From an uncultured Clostridia bacterium (GTDB taxonomy: Bacteria; Bacillota; Clostridia; Oscillospirales; CAG-272): DNA of 64,000 nucleotides. This document shows positions 62,537 through 64,000 of the stretch, one piece after another. Location: contig CANRMP010000009.1 of the NCBI GenBank assembly GCA_947631765.1, forward strand, positions 16,507-80,506. Direction: 5' to 3'. The position numbers were made by a program, and so were the translations under genes. The first letter of the stretch is position 1. Each line of letters starts with the position of its first letter. The notes beneath the pieces are model-generated. The model worked only from the letters and a program-made list of their open reading frames with translations. It did not search any database and was not told where the DNA came from.

Positions 62537-62929
62537 ATGGCAACTATGAGAACTATTCCGCTTAACCCCGAGGTACCGCTTGAAACAGTCTTGCATCAAG
62601 CGGAGCAACTGCTTCAACAGCAAGGTTATCTGACCCAAGTGCAGATAATGAACGAGAGTATGGCGACTCTGAACGTCTTAAAGGACCGTGACGGTCTGAA
62701 AAACATTATAGGGCTTGGCGTTGAGGTACACGCAAATATCAGCGTCGTAAACAATGTGATGCAGATTAGCATCGAAAACGAATGGACTAACAAAATTGTT
62801 GCGATTGCAGTGGGCTGGTTCTGCTGTCTTATTCCGTTCATTACGGGAATAGTCGGCTGTGTAAATCAAAATGAGCTCGGCACAAAGGTTGCAAACAATT
62901 TGCAGCTTGCGGCGACCGGCGCAAATTAA
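62537..62929 (+). CDS. Unknown small protein with a C-terminal membrane segment
   Basis: A 130-residue protein. The N-terminal 90 residues are soluble, with alpha/beta character (VPLETVLHQAEQLLQQQGY, then VHANISVVNNVMQISIEN); near residue 92 a hydrophobic segment (IVAIAVGWFCCLIPFITGIVG) follows. AAGGAG precedes the ATG. It lies 13 bases after DUF2752 and is probably in its operon. I recognise no family. Confidence 0.7.
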   Translation: MATMRTIPLNPEVPLETVLHQAEQLLQQQGYLTQVQIMNESMATLNVLKDRDGLKNIIGLGVEVHANISVVNNVMQISIENEWTNKIVAIAVGWFCCLIPFITGIVGCVNQNELGTKVANNLQLAATGAN

Positions 62930-63033
62930 GGCGGCGCGAATCGCGCCTCGGCTATGCGCGCATCTTTTGTGATTATATGATCATATCAAGGCTGCGTCAA
63001 GCAGGCGCATTAAAGGTTTCTCCATATTTTAGC

Positions 63034-63060
63034 GGCGGCAGAGGTAACACCTCTGCCGCC
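63034..63060. repeat. GC-rich hairpin between convergent genes
   Basis: GGCGGCAGAGGT (63034-63045) pairs with its complement at 63049-63060 around a 3-base loop, without a following T run. It lies just before the stop of the pRiA4b-like gene. Confidence 0.6.
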
Positions 63061-63081
63061 TCGCTTTGCAGCTGAATCGGG

Positions 63082-63660
63082 TTATAGCAGGTAATTCTCT
63101 TCAAATATTTGAATTTCTCTCTTGAAAATCATATTCATTAGCTGCAAATCGAATGCCCGATAATCCCACGGTATTTCTCTTTCTTTATAATACACCGGCT
63201 TGTTTGTATGACCGTTTTTATCAATCTGCTTAACAAGCTTTATAAGCTCGTCACGCGACATATCGTCGATAATCCCACGTCCCGCTCCATCGGTTATACA
63301 CGGATACCTTCTGCCGCCGCCTTTTGGCATATCGGCAATTTCGATAAGCTCCAGATAAAAAGCTTGGGTGGTTCCGTAGTCATAGTCCATGCGAATACGG
63401 TCGCCGATTTTTAAGCCCATGTCGGCTAATTTTACATCCGTCATGTCAGCTTCATCACCGAAATCGTCCTCGCTTGGCAAATCAAAGCGGCGTTCTCCAA
63501 AAGAAAACTCAAATAAGTGATACGCCATTGTATCAAACGCCGAAAGCACGGCATATCCCAAGCGATCCAAACGAAAACTTGAAGACACATCGACCTTTCT
63601 CCAGATTTTGTCCTCCAGTCCTTCATACGTGATAAGAAATGTAAATACCTTAGCTGCCAC
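63082..63660 (-). CDS. pRiA4b ORF-3-like (IS1096 TnpR-type passenger) protein
   Basis: A 192-residue protein of the pRiA4b ORF-3 / DUF family. FLITYEGLEDKIWRKVDVSSS starts the domain, then LGYAVLSAFDTMAYHLFEF and LKIGDRIRMDYDYGTTQAF are the usual blocks. Members occur as passenger genes of mobile elements and on their own; function is unknown. GTG start at 63660 has GGAAGG upstream. No transposase is seen nearby. Confidence 0.85.
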   Translation of the reverse strand: MAAKVFTFLITYEGLEDKIWRKVDVSSSFRLDRLGYAVLSAFDTMAYHLFEFSFGERRFDLPSEDDFGDEADMTDVKLADMGLKIGDRIRMDYDYGTTQAFYLELIEIADMPKGGGRRYPCITDGAGRGIIDDMSRDELIKLVKQIDKNGHTNKPVYYKEREIPWDYRAFDLQLMNMIFKREIQIFEENYLL

Positions 63661-63788
63661 AATAAGTCACCTTCCTTTGTGTTTGTGGCTTCATTATATC
63701 ACAAATAAATATTATTTTCAATGAACAATGAAGCACATTTTTATTTTTCATGCACCATAGGTGCGCTTCATTGCCGAAGGCGCCGGAG

Positions 63789-63865
63789 TGGGACTTGACT
63801 CTCGCGCTGCGGCGCTCGGTCAGGCGCGGCTCTGACGTCCCACCGGGACGTCATTCACTACCGCG
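63789..63865 (+). repeat. 77-base direct repeat, copy 1
   Basis: Identical to 63924-64000, with a period of 135 bases. Inside is GACGTCCC ACC GGGACGTC (63834-63852) and an outer GCGCGG/CCGCGC pairing. GGGACTTGA at 63790 is complemented by TCAAGTCCC at 63871-63879, so each unit is bounded by inverted 9-base ends. Confidence 0.85.
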
Positions 63866-63923
63866 CCCCTTCAAGTCCCGCTCCTTGATGCAACCAAAAT
63901 CGCAGCCTGCACTCCTTTGGAGT

Positions 63924-64000
63924 TGGGACTTGACTCTCGCGCTGCGGCGCTCGGTCAGGCGCGGCTCTGACGTCCCACCGGGACGTCATTCACTACCGCG
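63924..64000 (+). repeat. 77-base direct repeat, copy 2 (cut by window edge)
   Basis: An exact copy of 63789-63865. The right-hand inverted end that copy 1 has at 63871 would lie beyond position 64000, so the unit is incomplete here and the array may continue. Confidence 0.85.

Larger units (their letters stand above)
63661..64000. other. 340-base gene-free right edge with repeats
   Basis: I see no gene. It holds an inverted repeat around CAATGAAGCAC (63726) and GTGCGCTTCATTG (63761), and two copies of a 77-base repeat (see next entries). Confidence 0.6.

Noticed and set aside
63789..64000. tRNA or CRISPR array at the right edge
   Set aside because: GGGACTTGAC looks like part of a tRNA arm but no cloverleaf forms; two copies 135 bases apart do not make a CRISPR pattern.
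58515..64000. Integrated prophage or integrative element
   Set aside because: Fic, pRiA4b ORF-3-like and repeats hint at accessory DNA, but no integrase, transposase or phage structural gene is seen.

Overview
The window reads as chromosome of a low-to-medium GC Gram-positive anaerobe of the class Clostridia, most likely an Oscillospirales/Ruminococcaceae-type gut bacterium. Supporting signs are a CvpA/DUF5711 pair, a ruvCAB-ecfA1A2T-truA arrangement, a CsoR/CopA copper module, pyruvate formate-lyase behind a ZTP riboswitch, an NPxTG-type wall-anchored protein, near-consensus sigma-A promoters with 17-base spacers, and enzymes of meso-diaminopimelate peptidoglycan. The placement is inferred from gene content; there is no rRNA or tRNA gene in the window.

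Layout. 1-2.4 kb (minus): truncated glmM and an orphan biotin-type carboxyltransferase. 2.5-5 kb (plus): DUF2975 membrane protein, YozG-like regulator, DUF4173 membrane protein, closed by a perfect 42-base palindrome. 5-22 kb (minus): alr, mtaB, a full-length P-type ATPase homologue that has lost its catalytic motifs, a ClpE-like unfoldase, CvpA, DUF5711, truA, an unknown 162-residue protein, ecfT-ecfA2-ecfA1, an RNA methyltransferase-like gene and ruvB-ruvA-ruvC. 22.2-26.1 kb (plus): SLOG protein, prmC, ddl and a GH18-like lipoprotein. 26-31 kb: Eis-like acetyltransferase, recG and a CDF exporter. 31.4-36 kb (plus): a lipoprotein, then a cystathionine-lyase-type gene followed by a DapF-MurE fusion. 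36-42 kb: ZIP transporter, LOG protein, large GH38 alpha-mannosidase. 42-48 kb: CapD/PglF-like dehydratase, Rossmann-fold protein, ZTP riboswitch and pflB. 48-51 kb (minus): copA with a C-terminal copZ module, and csoR with its operator. 51.4-58 kb: plsY plus a glycolipid glycosyltransferase, an oxidoreductase, and a wall-anchored transglutaminase-domain protein behind a structured leader. 58.5-64 kb: more accessory, with an HTH-Fic protein, a MATE exporter, two prepilin-like proteins, DUF2752, a pRiA4b ORF-3-like protein and structured direct repeats running off the right edge.

How it fits together. Much of the window serves the envelope: glmM supplies amino sugar, alr and ddl supply D-Ala-D-Ala, DapF-MurE supplies and attaches diaminopimelate, plsY and the UgtP-like enzyme build phospho- and glycolipid, and the CapD-like enzyme feeds surface glycan. 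Small-molecule control is visible at the ZTP riboswitch (formate and one-carbon supply) and at the CsoR operator (copper).

Most worth following up: the degenerate P-type ATPase (7587-10394), the DapF-MurE fusion (33564-35924), the copA/copZ readthrough arrangement with an internal ribosome binding site (48507), the compact unassigned leader RNA (about 57962-58095), the HTH-Fic gene with its upstream palindromes, and the repeat units at the right edge.
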